Source: JAVBWO01 sp036677375
GTDB taxonomy: Bacteria > Bacillota > Dehalobacteriia > UBA4068 > UBA4997
Length of the DNA: 31,043 nt
Assembly (NCBI GenBank): GCA_036677375.1
Contig: JAVBWO010000027.1
Coordinates: forward strand, 1-31,043
Direction of reading: 5' to 3'
Positions 22,050 through 30,875 of the stretch are shown here, one piece after another. Below the pieces are notes generated by a model. It made no database searches. It was given only the letters and a program-made list of their open reading frames with translations, and was not told where the DNA came from. A program made the position numbers and the translations under genes. Within the stretch, counting starts at the first letter, position 1. Each line of letters starts with the position of its first letter.

Positions 22050-24086
22050 TTATTCTTTTTCCTTTTCCGCTTTGGCGGCGGCAATGATCTTCGCCGCGTT
22101 TTGCGCAGGTACTTCATCATAACGGCTGAAGCGCATGGTGAATTTACCTCTGCCCTGGGTAATGGATTTCAGGTCGATGGAGTAGCGGCTCATTTCAGAC
22201 AAGGGCGCTTGCGCTTTGATCAGCTGAAGTTTGCCTTGTTTTTCCATGCCCATAATGCGTCCGCCACGGCTGTTCATATCGCCCATGATATCTCCCATGA
22301 ATTGGTCGGGAACCAAAATCTCCACATCCATGACAGGCTCAAGCAAAATGGGCTTGGCTTGTTCACAGGCTTTCTTGAAAGCCAGGTTAGCGGCAATCTT
22401 AAAGGCCATTTCGGAGGAGTCGACATCATGGTAAGAACCGAAGGTCAGAGTAACTTTAATATTACTGACGGGATAGCCTGCCAAAATCCCTTCTACCATA
22501 GATTCCCGGATGCCTTTTTCCACGGCGGGGATATATTGCTTAGGAACGGAACCGCCGAAGATTTTTTCTTCAAAAACAAAATCTTCTTCGCAAGGCTCCA
22601 TGGTGATGACTACATGACCGTATTGACCGTGGCCGCCGGATTGTTTCTTGTGTTTGCCTTCCACATCCACCGCGGTACCCCGGATGGTCTCGCGATAAGG
22701 AATACGTAGGTCGGTGGTGAGAACCTCCACGCCGAATTTCCGTTGCAGGCGCTCAATGACGATATTGATGTGGGCTTCACCCAGACCGGTCAGGGTGGTC
22801 TGATGCGTCTCCACATTTTTCTCATAGCGCAAGGTGGGGTCTTCTTCTAAAAGACGGGTCATAGCATTGCCCAGTTTATCCTCGTCCCCTTTGGATTTAG
22901 GCGTGATGGCTACCTTATAAGTGGGTTCGGAGAATTCGACGCCTTCTAAAAGAACGCCGCTGTCCTTGGTAGTTAGGGTATCTCCGGTGGCAGCCTGGGT
23001 CAATTTGGCCACGATGCCGATATCGCCTAACGCCACCTCGGGCACGGGCAATTGATTTTTGCCCTGAGCGGTGGTGATCTGACTGATTTTTTCTTCCAGC
23101 TCCTTATTGGCATTGTAAAGAACGGTGTCGCCCTTCATGGTACCCTGATAAACCTTAAAGAAGCTCAGCTTGCCTACGAAGGGGTCGGCCATGGTCTTAT
23201 AGACCAAAGCCGCCACCGGCTTTTTGTTCAGCCCCGGCTCGCTTAATTGATACAAGGGGCTTGGCGTATTGTGAATCAAGGCGCTCAGTAATTTGTCAGC
23301 GCCGATGTTTTTCAAAGCGGAACCGCAAAGCACAGGCACCACTTTAGCGGAGGCAACAGCCAGGGTGAGCCCGTGACGAATCTCGTCTAAGGTCAGGGCC
23401 TCGCCGTCTAAATATTTCATGATCAATTCATCGTCGCCTTCGGCGGCAGCTTCCACCAGCTCTTCCCTTAATGCGGCGACATCGTCCGCCATATCGGCAG
23501 GAATCGCAATTTCTTTGGCTTTGCCATTTTCATATTGATAGGCGACTTCGTCCAGAAGGTCGACAAATCCTTTGAAGGAGGCTTCTTTGCCGATAGGAAT
23601 ATGCAGTGGAATAACATGACGGGATAATTTTTCTTTCATGGAGGCAATTGCCTTATAATAATCGGCATTTTCCCGGTCCATTTTGTTTATATATGCAATG
23701 ATGGGCAACTCTTTTGTATCGGCCAATTCCCAGATTAATTCCGTACTGACCTCTACGCCGGCAACAGCGTCCAGGACCATAAGCAGGCTATCCGCCACCC
23801 GCAGGGCGCCTTCCACTTCGCCAAAGAAATCGGTGAAACCGGGGACATCCAAAAGGTTGATTTTATGATCCTTCCATTCACAGGCGACCAAAGTAGCATT
23901 AACGGTAAGTTTTCTTTTGATTTCCTCAGGGAAATAGTCCGCCACAGTATTGCCGTCGTCTACCTTGCCTAAACGGCTGGTAGCGCCGGTGGCATAAATC
24001 ATCGCTTCAGTCAGCGACGTTTTACCTGCACCTTGGTGAGCAACAATAGCCACATTACGAACCTTGTCAGACGGGTAAACCTTCAT
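22050..24086 (-). CDS. Elongation factor G-like paralogue (EF-G2 type GTPase)
   Basis: This 678-residue translational GTPase has the five-domain EF-G layout: G domain (about 1-270), domain II (about 290-370), III, IV (about 460-580) and V. G motifs are AHQGAGKTS (16-24), DVPGF (80-84) and NKMD (134-137). It differs from canonical EF-G, which has AHIDAGKTT, an RGITI switch I and DTPGH. Here switch I reads KRKLTVNAT and the catalytic histidine after PG is replaced by F84. Domain IV retains GGHGQYGHV and FGGSVPKQYIPAVEKG. It is therefore a paralogue, not the housekeeping fusA; no rpsL, rpsG or tuf neighbours occur. Start 24086 follows AAGGAGG. Function of this subgroup is poorly defined. Confidence 0.92.
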   Translation of the reverse strand: MKVYPSDKVRNVAIVAHQGAGKTSLTEAMIYATGATSRLGKVDDGNTVADYFPEEIKRKLTVNATLVACEWKDHKINLLDVPGFTDFFGEVEGALRVADSLLMVLDAVAGVEVSTELIWELADTKELPIIAYINKMDRENADYYKAIASMKEKLSRHVIPLHIPIGKEASFKGFVDLLDEVAYQYENGKAKEIAIPADMADDVAALREELVEAAAEGDDELIMKYLDGEALTLDEIRHGLTLAVASAKVVPVLCGSALKNIGADKLLSALIHNTPSPLYQLSEPGLNKKPVAALVYKTMADPFVGKLSFFKVYQGTMKGDTVLYNANKELEEKISQITTAQGKNQLPVPEVALGDIGIVAKLTQAATGDTLTTKDSGVLLEGVEFSEPTYKVAITPKSKGDEDKLGNAMTRLLEEDPTLRYEKNVETHQTTLTGLGEAHINIVIERLQRKFGVEVLTTDLRIPYRETIRGTAVDVEGKHKKQSGGHGQYGHVVITMEPCEEDFVFEEKIFGGSVPKQYIPAVEKGIRESMVEGILAGYPVSNIKVTLTFGSYHDVDSSEMAFKIAANLAFKKACEQAKPILLEPVMDVEILVPDQFMGDIMGDMNSRGGRIMGMEKQGKLQLIKAQAPLSEMSRYSIDLKSITQGRGKFTMRFSRYDEVPAQNAAKIIAAAKAEKEKE

Positions 24087-24185
24087 GAAATATCCTCCTT
24101 CAACAGCAATTTATTCTTTAGACAAATGAAATCCAAATAAAAATTCAGCAAATTTTAGGCAATATTTACAGTCATGCCCATATCG

Positions 24186-24207
24186 ATACCATAACAATAC
24201 CATAACG
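24186..24207. repeat. Tandem 11-bp repeat in the EF-G-like leader
   Basis: ATACCATAACA and ATACCATAACG lie side by side, just downstream of the -10 box on the minus strand. The one-helical-turn period suggests a protein-binding site. Confidence 0.45.
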
Positions 24208-24213
24208 ATTTAA

Positions 24214-24242
24214 ATTATAAAGTATTTGCAGCTAAAATGCAA
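24214..24242 (-). promoter_or_regulatory. Predicted promoter of the EF-G-like gene
   Basis: On minus, TTGCAT (24237-24242), a 17-base spacer and TATAAT (24214-24219), giving a leader of about 120 nt. Confidence 0.65.
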
Positions 24243-24376
24243 ATTTTTTCCCAGAAAATTGACCGCTAACGCCAAATGTTTTTCTGCTTTTTAAGGCTAT
24301 GTTTAAGAAAGTGCTTCTTTTCAGGCTTTGCCGGTTTTGCAGCTTTTATCAGTCCGTACAAAAAATAAATTTAAAA

Positions 24377-24392
24377 GCAAATGCGCATTTGC
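24377..24392. repeat. Perfect palindrome GCAAATGC / GCATTTGC
   Basis: A 16-base palindrome in the gap between the divergent EF-G-like and spoVB-like genes, 170 bases before the latter. It may be an operator. A smaller hairpin GGCATCA / TGATGCC lies at 24477-24494. Confidence 0.4.
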
Positions 24393-24559
24393 CGCAGCCT
24401 TTTCTAAGGAATTCTTTTCCTAATATATAGGCCGAACCATTTGAGCAGGTCATAAAGAACATAAAAAACCAATGGCGGCATCACGGCTGATGCCATCCCC
24501 GACGACCGCTTTTATGCTGTTGATTTGATCAGAGGAGTACATAAAAAGTGAGGTGTGTC

Positions 24560-26065
24560 ATGTTTCAGAATCGTTTGCTGCGCGGCGCCTTTTTCCTGCT
24601 ATTGGCCAATACATTGGCACGGTTTTTAGGTTTTGTCTACCGGGTGCTTTTGGTGCGCATCATGGGAGCGGAAGGCATCGGGCTGACTGAGATCCTGATG
24701 CCTCTTTATTCTTTTTGCTTGGTAATCGCCGGTTGGGGTGTGCCTTTGGCCATGTCGCGTTTTCTGGCGCAGGAAAATTGCGGCGGCGCCAGCCGCCGGG
24801 GCGCTTTGATCTGGCGAACGGGCATCGTTTTCCTGACATTGTCCGGCCTTTGCATCAGCGTTATTGCCTTTTTTGCCGCGCCTTTTCTGACAAAATATTT
24901 TACCGCTGATGACCGTGTACTTTTATCCTTTCAGGTATTGACTCCGGCCATTTTCGTGGTGGCGGTAGCCTCCGGCTACCGGGGATTTTTCCAAGGAGTC
25001 AAAGAGATCGCCGTGATTGGCGGCTCCCAGAACGTAGAACAACTGCTCCGGGTAGGTACCGGCCTTCTTTTAGCTACCTTGCTCTTACCTTATGGTTTGA
25101 TCTACGCTATCGCGGGGGTGGCGGCCGCCTCCTTGGTGGGGGAAACCGGCGGTCTCCTTTACATTATGGCCCAAAAACGCCGTTATCCTCAAACCAAACT
25201 CCGCTATCCCACGCCCCAAGTCTCGCCTTATTGCAGCAGGCGCTCCATGACCAGGGAACTACTGGCTTTTGGCACACCCGTAACCATGCAACGGCTTGTG
25301 GCCAGCTTTCTCATGATGATGCAAGCTTTCCTCATTCCTAAGTGCCTGCAGATGTCTGGTATCGACATCCCTCTGGCCACGGAGATCTACGGCCGCTTCG
25401 CCGGGGTAGCCATGTCGCTCATCCACCTTCCCGGCGTCTTTACCGGCACTATGGGCACCGCTCTTTTGCCGGTCATTGCGGAAACCACGCCTTCTTCTCC
25501 TTCGCTGGCGCGGCGGATCAATCTTTCCCTTTCTTATACCGGCATCATCAGTCTGCCGCTTATCCTTCTTTTCTATTTCTACGGAGAGTTTTTGTGCTCC
25601 CTTTTGTTCCATTGCCCGGAAGCCGGCGCGCCTTTAAAGATCCTCGCTCTGGGAGCAATCTTTTTCTACTTACAACCGATTTTGGTCAGCATTTTACAGG
25701 GCCTGGGGCAGGTGAAAATCCTGCTCTTGCATCTATGCCTTTCCGGAACCTGTCTTTTGGGCGGCATCGCCCTCCTGACGCCCTTGCCCGCCTTGGGAAT
25801 TCGGGGAGCGGCCATGGCCTGTGTCATTGGCGCTGGCGTCAACTGCATTTTGAACCTTTATTATATCAAGCGCTATACCGGTTTCAAGATCCAGTGGATG
25901 AAGTTTTTGGGGAAACCGGCTCTGGCCTGTATTCTACCTGTCTGCCTTTTTTGGGCAAAGCCCTTAAGCGGTGCTTCCGCTCCTTACCTTACCATGCTGG
26001 CGGCAGCCGCTCTTTATCTGGCGGGCTTATGGCTCATCCGTGGATTGCCTCAAAAGCCGGCATAA
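24560..26065 (+). CDS. SpoVB-type polysaccharide flippase (MOP/MATE-like family)
   Basis: This 501-residue integral membrane protein has about 14 hydrophobic helices. Its N-terminus, LLANTLARFLGFVYRVLLVRIMGAEGIGL, and the YRGFFQGVKE and SQNVEQLLRVG motifs match the SpoVB branch of the polysaccharide-transport superfamily. Members flip lipid-linked precursors; SpoVB serves spore cortex synthesis, and relatives serve peptidoglycan or polysaccharide export. ATG 24560 follows GAGG with six bases of spacing, and a GTG at 24548 is less likely. It is monocistronic, followed by a strong terminator. Whether it acts in sporulation here is unknown, though a SpoVM-like gene lies 3.5 kb away. Confidence 0.88.
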   Translation: MFQNRLLRGAFFLLLANTLARFLGFVYRVLLVRIMGAEGIGLTEILMPLYSFCLVIAGWGVPLAMSRFLAQENCGGASRRGALIWRTGIVFLTLSGLCISVIAFFAAPFLTKYFTADDRVLLSFQVLTPAIFVVAVASGYRGFFQGVKEIAVIGGSQNVEQLLRVGTGLLLATLLLPYGLIYAIAGVAAASLVGETGGLLYIMAQKRRYPQTKLRYPTPQVSPYCSRRSMTRELLAFGTPVTMQRLVASFLMMMQAFLIPKCLQMSGIDIPLATEIYGRFAGVAMSLIHLPGVFTGTMGTALLPVIAETTPSSPSLARRINLSLSYTGIISLPLILLFYFYGEFLCSLLFHCPEAGAPLKILALGAIFFYLQPILVSILQGLGQVKILLLHLCLSGTCLLGGIALLTPLPALGIRGAAMACVIGAGVNCILNLYYIKRYTGFKIQWMKFLGKPALACILPVCLFWAKPLSGASAPYLTMLAAAALYLAGLWLIRGLPQKPA

Positions 26066-26093
26066 AAAACAGCCCCTAATGGGGCTGTTTTTT
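26064..26093 (+). terminator. Intrinsic terminator of the spoVB-like gene
   Basis: AAAAAACAGCCCC / GGGGCTGTTTTTT around TAAT, starting at the stop codon. Confidence 0.93.
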
Positions 26094-26138
26094 TGTTTAT
26101 TGCAAGATAATGTGCGCCGTTTTCAGCAAACCTGGGCG

Positions 26139-26666
26139 CTAAGGCTTGTAAACAATAGAACCGAAGCGGTTAAAAGGCCAATAACAGAAAAAGGCGCGCC
26201 CTTTCACATCTTCCAACGGGACAAAAGGATCCTTCCAAAAATGGCTGTCATTGCTTTGGTTCCGGTTATCACCTAATACAAAAATATGGCCCTCGGGAAC
26301 GGTCTCTTCCTCATAGAAATAATTGGGCGCTTCGGCGATATAAGGCTCATCCAAGGGCTCGTCGTTGATATAGACCACGCCGTCTTCCACCCGAACCCGG
26401 TCGCCCGGCAAGCCGATGACCCGTTTCAATAAGTCATATTCGTCGCCTTCCAGGCGAAATACCACAATATCCTGGCGGGCGATATCCCGGAAACGGTACG
26501 ACAGTTTATCCACCAGAACCCTGTCATTGGAATGTACGGTAGGATACATGGATGAGGTGGGAACCACCCGGCTGTCCACAATAAACAGCTTGAGAACGGC
26601 AGCCAGTATAATTGCCATTAAAACAATGCTGCCGGTCTCCTTCATAAAAGCTTTTAACTTTATCAT
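26139..26666 (-). CDS. lepB: Signal peptidase I
   Basis: This 175-residue membrane serine protease removes signal peptides from secreted proteins. One N-terminal membrane anchor spans about residues 12-30. The catalytic dyad is S39 (TSSMYPT) and K81 (LLKRVIGLPGD), and box E reads GDNRNQSNDSHFW. The length is typical of the Gram-positive type with one anchor. ATG 26666 has AGGAG seven bases upstream; the site overlaps the folE stop, nine bases away, so folE-lepB is an operon. The pairing with folE has no obvious functional reason. Confidence 0.94.
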   Translation of the reverse strand: MIKLKAFMKETGSIVLMAIILAAVLKLFIVDSRVVPTSSMYPTVHSNDRVLVDKLSYRFRDIARQDIVVFRLEGDEYDLLKRVIGLPGDRVRVEDGVVYINDEPLDEPYIAEAPNYFYEEETVPEGHIFVLGDNRNQSNDSHFWKDPFVPLEDVKGRAFFCYWPFNRFGSIVYKP

Positions 26667-26675
26667 AGTTTGCTC

Positions 26676-27236
26676 CTACTTATTGATAAGAGACAATGCC
26701 TCCGCCCTGGTTTTGGGATCGTGTTCAAAGATTCCCCGCACCGCGGAAGTGACCGTCAGACTGCCGGGCTTTTGCACACCCCGCATGGTCATGCACATAT
26801 GCTCCGCTTCAATGACAACCAAAGCACCCCGCGGATCAAGCACCTCCATGATGGCGTCGGCCACCTGCGAGGTCAGTCTTTCCTGCAGCTGCAAGCGGCG
26901 GGCATAGCCTTCCACCACCCGTACCAGCTTGGAAATACCGGTAATCACGCCTTTTTTCGGGATATACGCCACATGAGCTTTGCCATAAAAGGGCAGCATA
27001 TGATGCTCGCACATAGAATAGACCGGAATATCCTTCACCAAGACCATTTCGCCGTGGTCATCCTCGGTAAAAGTCCGGTTCAAATATACCTTGGGGTCAA
27101 TTGACAAACCCGTAAAAATTTCTTCATACATTCTGGCCACCCGCTCCGGGGTTTGCAACAAACCTTCTCTTTGCGGATTTTCCCCCATAGCTACCAAAAG
27201 ATCATAAACGGCAGCCATAATTTTTTCTTTATCCAT
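26676..27236 (-). CDS. folE: GTP cyclohydrolase I
   Basis: This 186-residue enzyme makes 7,8-dihydroneopterin triphosphate from GTP, the first step of folate synthesis. Zinc ligands C76 and H79 (SMCEHHMLPF) and C148 (EHMCMTMRG) are present. TGISKLVRVVEGYARRLQLQERLT and the end motif TSAVRGIF are also typical, and the length is normal. ATG 27236 follows AGAGGTG. It is the first gene of folE-lepB and is divergent from the TIGR04086-type gene. No other folate genes are in the window. Confidence 0.96.
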   Translation of the reverse strand: MDKEKIMAAVYDLLVAMGENPQREGLLQTPERVARMYEEIFTGLSIDPKVYLNRTFTEDDHGEMVLVKDIPVYSMCEHHMLPFYGKAHVAYIPKKGVITGISKLVRVVEGYARRLQLQERLTSQVADAIMEVLDPRGALVVIEAEHMCMTMRGVQKPGSLTVTSAVRGIFEHDPKTRAEALSLINK

Positions 27237-27267
27237 TTTACACCTCTTTGCTTCATAAACTGTTCTT

Positions 27268-27297
27268 ATTGTATACCTTGTTCTCAGATAAAGTCAA
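27268..27297 (-). promoter_or_regulatory. Predicted folE-lepB promoter
   Basis: On minus, TTGACT (27292-27297) with TACAAT at 27268-27273 (18-base spacer) or TATACA at 27270-27275 (16-base spacer). Confidence 0.55.
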
Positions 27298-27384
27298 GTT
27301 TCCCCTTGGACATAAATTGTCCCTCTCTTGCATAAATATGAGATAGAAAATATTCCAGCGGGAAAAGGAGAAGGAGGCTTTGCC

Positions 27385-27777
27385 ATGGAGATCAAAAAAA
27401 TTTCTACCCTGCCTAAAAATAGGAGCATCTTAGGCGTCTTACTTGGCTTATGTGCAGCCATCGTCATTGTGTTGGTGCTTTCCGGGATCTTTGCCATCTT
27501 TTTAGCTTATACACCCTTGAGCGAAGGGAAAATTCAAGGCTTTGGCGTTCTTATTACTATGATCGCCCTGTTTTCCGGCGGCATTGTAACAGCGGGCCAT
27601 AGTGGAAAAAAGGGCCTTTACCATGGGCTGGCCCTGGGGATATGCTTTCTCGTTATCTTATGGATTTATACTGCGGCCGCCGGTGAAGTCCATGCCGGTC
27701 TCATGGCCATTAAAGCTTGCTATATCTTGTTATCATCGGCAGCAGGCGGCATTATGGGCGTAAAGAGTAAGGCATAA
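27385..27777 (+). CDS. TIGR04086-type four-helix membrane protein
   Basis: This 130-residue protein has four hydrophobic segments (about 15-40, 49-67, 75-92 and 98-124). Glycine-rich turns such as FSGGIVTAGHSGKKGLYHGLALG and AGGIMG resemble the TIGR04086/YrzE family of small Firmicute membrane proteins. Function of that family is unknown. ATG 27385 follows AAGGAGG; the 19-residue upstream extension begins before the ribosome site and is rejected. It is divergent from folE and ends at a shared terminator. Confidence 0.75.
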   Translation: MEIKKISTLPKNRSILGVLLGLCAAIVIVLVLSGIFAIFLAYTPLSEGKIQGFGVLITMIALFSGGIVTAGHSGKKGLYHGLALGICFLVILWIYTAAAGEVHAGLMAIKACYILLSSAAGGIMGVKSKA

Positions 27778-27943
27778 CCGGCGCTTCTATTTCCTCTGCT
27801 TGCCTGATTGATTCCTGATCAAATATAGGATACATCATGCCTGAGCAGGCTCGGTCTTCTCTCCTGCCCGCATTTTTCCCCATGAATCTTTCTTGCATCA
27901 AAAGTTGAAATGGAAGAAAGCCTGGCGGACATCATTTTAATTA

Positions 27944-27975
27944 ATAAAAAAAACCCCGTTCCGGGGCTTTTTTTA
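27944..27975. terminator. Bidirectional terminator
   Basis: CCCCG / CGGGG around TTC with flanking A-run and T-run. It serves the convergent TIGR04086-type gene and the dinG operon. Confidence 0.88.
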
Positions 27976-28001
27976 TTTTTGTTTCCTTTTTACATTCTTT
28001 T

Positions 28002-28064
28002 TTAATTTTTCTTTTGCAGCAATTTACGGAGAAATCCTGGTAAAGGTATATAAATGATGCGCAT
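28002..28064 (-). CDS. SpoVM-like amphipathic micropeptide, 20 residues
   Basis: The 20-codon frame (ATG 28064) encodes M-R-I-I-Y-I-P-L-P-G-F-L-R-K-L-L and a basic tail. B. subtilis SpoVM, a 26-residue peptide that senses curved forespore membrane, begins M-K-F-Y-T-I-K-L-P-K-F-L. Without gaps, I6, L8, P9, F11 and L12 are identical and residue 2 is basic in both; P9 is known to be important in SpoVM. AAGGGGGG lies six bases before ATG 28064; an ATG at 28067 is possible but closer. It lies 48 bases below dinG on the same strand and is followed by a terminator. The tail is shorter than SpoVM, so an unrelated amphipathic peptide remains possible. Confidence 0.6.
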   Translation of the reverse strand: MRIIYIPLPGFLRKLLQKKN

Positions 28065-28115
28065 CATTTTCCCCCCTTCCTTCCCTACCATCATATCCGG
28101 GAAGGCATGGTCTTG

Positions 28116-30875
28116 TTACAAAAAATCTAACCAATCACGGATCTGCCAAGCAATTTCTTCCGATGCGCCCTTTTCCTGCTCCATCCCGGGCAGCGCTTTC
28201 AGGAAATAATGCCCGTAGGACTTTTCCCAGATCCGCCTGTCCAAAACGCAGAAAGCGCCCCGATCACTCTTGGTGCGGATCAGGCGGCCAAAACCCTGTT
28301 TGAATCGGAGGATGGCCTGAGGCAGGCTGTAATCCCGGAAAGCGTCATGACCTTCCTTGATAAATTTCTCCAGCTTTGCCGCCGTATAAGGTTCCACCAC
28401 CGGCCAGAAAGGCAGCCGCACCACCACTACCAGGGAAAGGGCTTCTCCGGCCACGTCCACACCCTCCCAAAAGCTGGCAGCCCCCAAAAGGCAGATCTTT
28501 TCCTCCTGCTGCAAACGGGAAAGCAGGCTGTCCCGGCTGCCGTCCAGACTCTGGCCCAGCACACGGATGCCCTCTGCCGCCAGCTGCGGCTGAATCATGG
28601 CATAAACTTCTTTTAACTGCTGATGCGAGGTGAAAAGCACTAAAGTTCGCCCTCTGGCGGCACGCACCAAATAGAGCAGGCTGCGGCTGATAGCGGCAAT
28701 AGCTTCCACCTCAGTTGAACGGCTGAAATCCGGCAGATCGTCCGGTAAAAAAAGCTTCGCCTGGCATGCGTAATCAAAAGCGGAAGTAAGCTGCATAGTC
28801 TCCAGGGCAAGAGGCGCCAGGTCGATACCCGCGCCCCGCAGGAAAAAGTCGAAATCACCTTTGCTTTCCAAAGTGGCCGAGGTAAATACCAAAGCCGATT
28901 TGTCTTCATACAAGGTCTGTGCCAGTACCTCCCGCACGGAAAGGGGCGCCACTTGCCACGCGCAGTATTCCCGCTCGCCGACCGCGAGCCAAACGGCATA
29001 TTCCGTCAGATCTCCGTCAATGATGGCCTGCCCGGTAACGGCTAATTCTCCCATGCCGGCGGCAGCATAAACAAGATCGCCCATCCAGGGCAGCTCCAGC
29101 CATTCCTGGCCAAAGCCTTCCACCATATCATGCAAAGACAAAAGCCGCTTTTTCCCTTTCTGCAAAAGAAAGATGACATTGCTCAAAGCATTTTCCAGGC
29201 CTTCCCAGCCCGGCGTTTCCAAGCGTTTGGTAAGCCGCCACTGTTGGTTTCCGGCGTGTTTTTTTGTCACTAATTGACGGCTGATGGCAAAAAATTCCCC
29301 AGCCGTCTGGTTTAGATCCAGACAAAGTTCCTTTAGCTCCGATGCCTCTTTGACGATGGCACGGTGCTTTTCATCCATAAAGCCCTGACTAATCAGGGAA
29401 AATAAGCCCTCTTTGCGTTCCAGCCCGCTTAAAGCACGGCCGAGTACCGGCAGGGAAAGCGTAGCCGTCAGCTGCGTTTCCGCCACCTTTTCCAGATGAT
29501 GTGCCTCGTCCACTACCACATAATTCAAAGGAGGCAGCACCGCGCCGCCGGAAAGCAAGGTATTGGACAAGAGCAGGGAATGGTTGATCACGATAAGGTC
29601 TGCTTTGGCCGCCAGACGCCGCACCCTGGTAACATAGCAATTGTTTTTGTGCTTGCACCAGGGAGCGGCACAGCTCTCGCCATGGGCCGCCAAGTTCTGG
29701 AATTCCCTTTCGTCGGTGGTGGAGAAATGTAGTTCGCCGCTGTCGCCGCTATTTGTCTGAGAAAGCCAAACCGTAAGACGAAGCATCAAGGCAAGATTCT
29801 GTTCCTCTGTTAACAACGAGGCTTCCCGCCATTTTTTCAAACAGAGGTAATTGCTTCTGCCCTTTACCAATACCGCCTGAAAATCTCTGTCCAGCATCTC
29901 TTTTAATAAAGGAATATCCTTCTGCCATAGCTGCTCCTGCAAATTAATGGTATGGGTGCTGATTGCCACCGGCATGTGGGCACCTAAGGCGAAAAGCACA
30001 GCCGGCAGCAAATAAGCCAGGGATTTACCGGTACCGGTGGCGGCTTCCGCCACTAAGATCTTTTGCTCGTTAAAGGCGCGGCAGACGGCCTCCGCCATTT
30101 GCTGCTGCTGCTCCCGCGACTCATAGCCCGGCAATTTTTCCGCAAGGACGCCGTCCGGCGCAAACCAGCCGCCCACCTCTTTGACATTGAGTTGATATTG
30201 CCAGTTTTCCCGGCCTTCCTCGTGCTGGAAAAATTCCAGGTGCTGCGGCAAAGTCAGGTAATCTCCCTGGGGCAAAAGGAAGCTTTGCTTCAGAATTTGC
30301 CGTCCGGTCTCTTGCATATAGCGGCTTAAGGGACTCTCCACTTTAGCGCATAAAAGCAGCATATTCTGCCAGACTACGGGGGGCAATGCCAAGAACGCCT
30401 CCTGGATTCGGCCAAAGAGCGCCGCCGCAGCTTGCGCGTCTGCCAAGGCCCGGTGTGCGGCGGTATTTTCGATCTCCAGATATTGGCACAGATAACTTAA
30501 GCTATGCCTTCTGATCATGGGAAAAGCGATACGGGATAGCTCCAAGGTACAAAGCCACGGCCAGGGCGGCAGCCATAACCGCAAGAATTCCCGGTCAAAC
30601 TGCGCATTATGAGCAATGATGCAAGGAGATTCCCCGCAAAAATCCAATAAAGCCGGCAAGACCTCTTGGAAGCAAGGCGCATCCTCCAACATCTCATTGC
30701 TGATGCCGGTGATGGCAGTAATATGAGGGGATACCTGCTGGGAAGGCTTAACCAGAGTGGTATATTCCGCTTCCGCCAAACCGTCCGCCGCTAAGCGTAC
30801 CGCCCCGATCTCAACGATCTCATCGGTCATGGCATTTAAGCCGGTGGTTTCCAAATCAATGACAATAAAAGCCAT
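28116..30875 (-). CDS. dinG: DnaQ-like exonuclease fused to DinG/XPD-family helicase
   Basis: This 919-residue protein joins a DEDDh exonuclease (about 1-160) to an Fe-S superfamily 2 helicase (about 245-919), as in Firmicute DinG. Exonuclease residues are D7 and E9 (IDLET), D94 (AQFD), H141 and D146 (HRALAD). Helicase features are the Walker A motif ATGTGKS (279-285), four iron-sulfur cysteines C345, C402, C407 and C413 (the 5- and 6-residue spacing is that of E. coli DinG), VDEAHH (455-460) and the motif VI region QGFGRLIRT. All exonuclease ligands are intact. ATG 30875 follows AAGGAGGAG; the longer frame lacks a site. It is probably involved in DNA repair or resolving unusual structures. 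A SpoVM-like gene follows. Confidence 0.95.
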   Translation of the reverse strand: MAFIVIDLETTGLNAMTDEIVEIGAVRLAADGLAEAEYTTLVKPSQQVSPHITAITGISNEMLEDAPCFQEVLPALLDFCGESPCIIAHNAQFDREFLRLWLPPWPWLCTLELSRIAFPMIRRHSLSYLCQYLEIENTAAHRALADAQAAAALFGRIQEAFLALPPVVWQNMLLLCAKVESPLSRYMQETGRQILKQSFLLPQGDYLTLPQHLEFFQHEEGRENWQYQLNVKEVGGWFAPDGVLAEKLPGYESREQQQQMAEAVCRAFNEQKILVAEAATGTGKSLAYLLPAVLFALGAHMPVAISTHTINLQEQLWQKDIPLLKEMLDRDFQAVLVKGRSNYLCLKKWREASLLTEEQNLALMLRLTVWLSQTNSGDSGELHFSTTDEREFQNLAAHGESCAAPWCKHKNNCYVTRVRRLAAKADLIVINHSLLLSNTLLSGGAVLPPLNYVVVDEAHHLEKVAETQLTATLSLPVLGRALSGLERKEGLFSLISQGFMDEKHRAIVKEASELKELCLDLNQTAGEFFAISRQLVTKKHAGNQQWRLTKRLETPGWEGLENALSNVIFLLQKGKKRLLSLHDMVEGFGQEWLELPWMGDLVYAAAGMGELAVTGQAIIDGDLTEYAVWLAVGEREYCAWQVAPLSVREVLAQTLYEDKSALVFTSATLESKGDFDFFLRGAGIDLAPLALETMQLTSAFDYACQAKLFLPDDLPDFSRSTEVEAIAAISRSLLYLVRAARGRTLVLFTSHQQLKEVYAMIQPQLAAEGIRVLGQSLDGSRDSLLSRLQQEEKICLLGAASFWEGVDVAGEALSLVVVVRLPFWPVVEPYTAAKLEKFIKEGHDAFRDYSLPQAILRFKQGFGRLIRTKSDRGAFCVLDRRIWEKSYGHYFLKALPGMEQEKGASEEIAWQIRDWLDFL

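Noticed and set aside
24299..24430. Plus frame of about 43 codons in the gap before the spoVB-like gene
   Set aside because: Weak ribosome site placed too close, unremarkable product and overlap with a palindrome.
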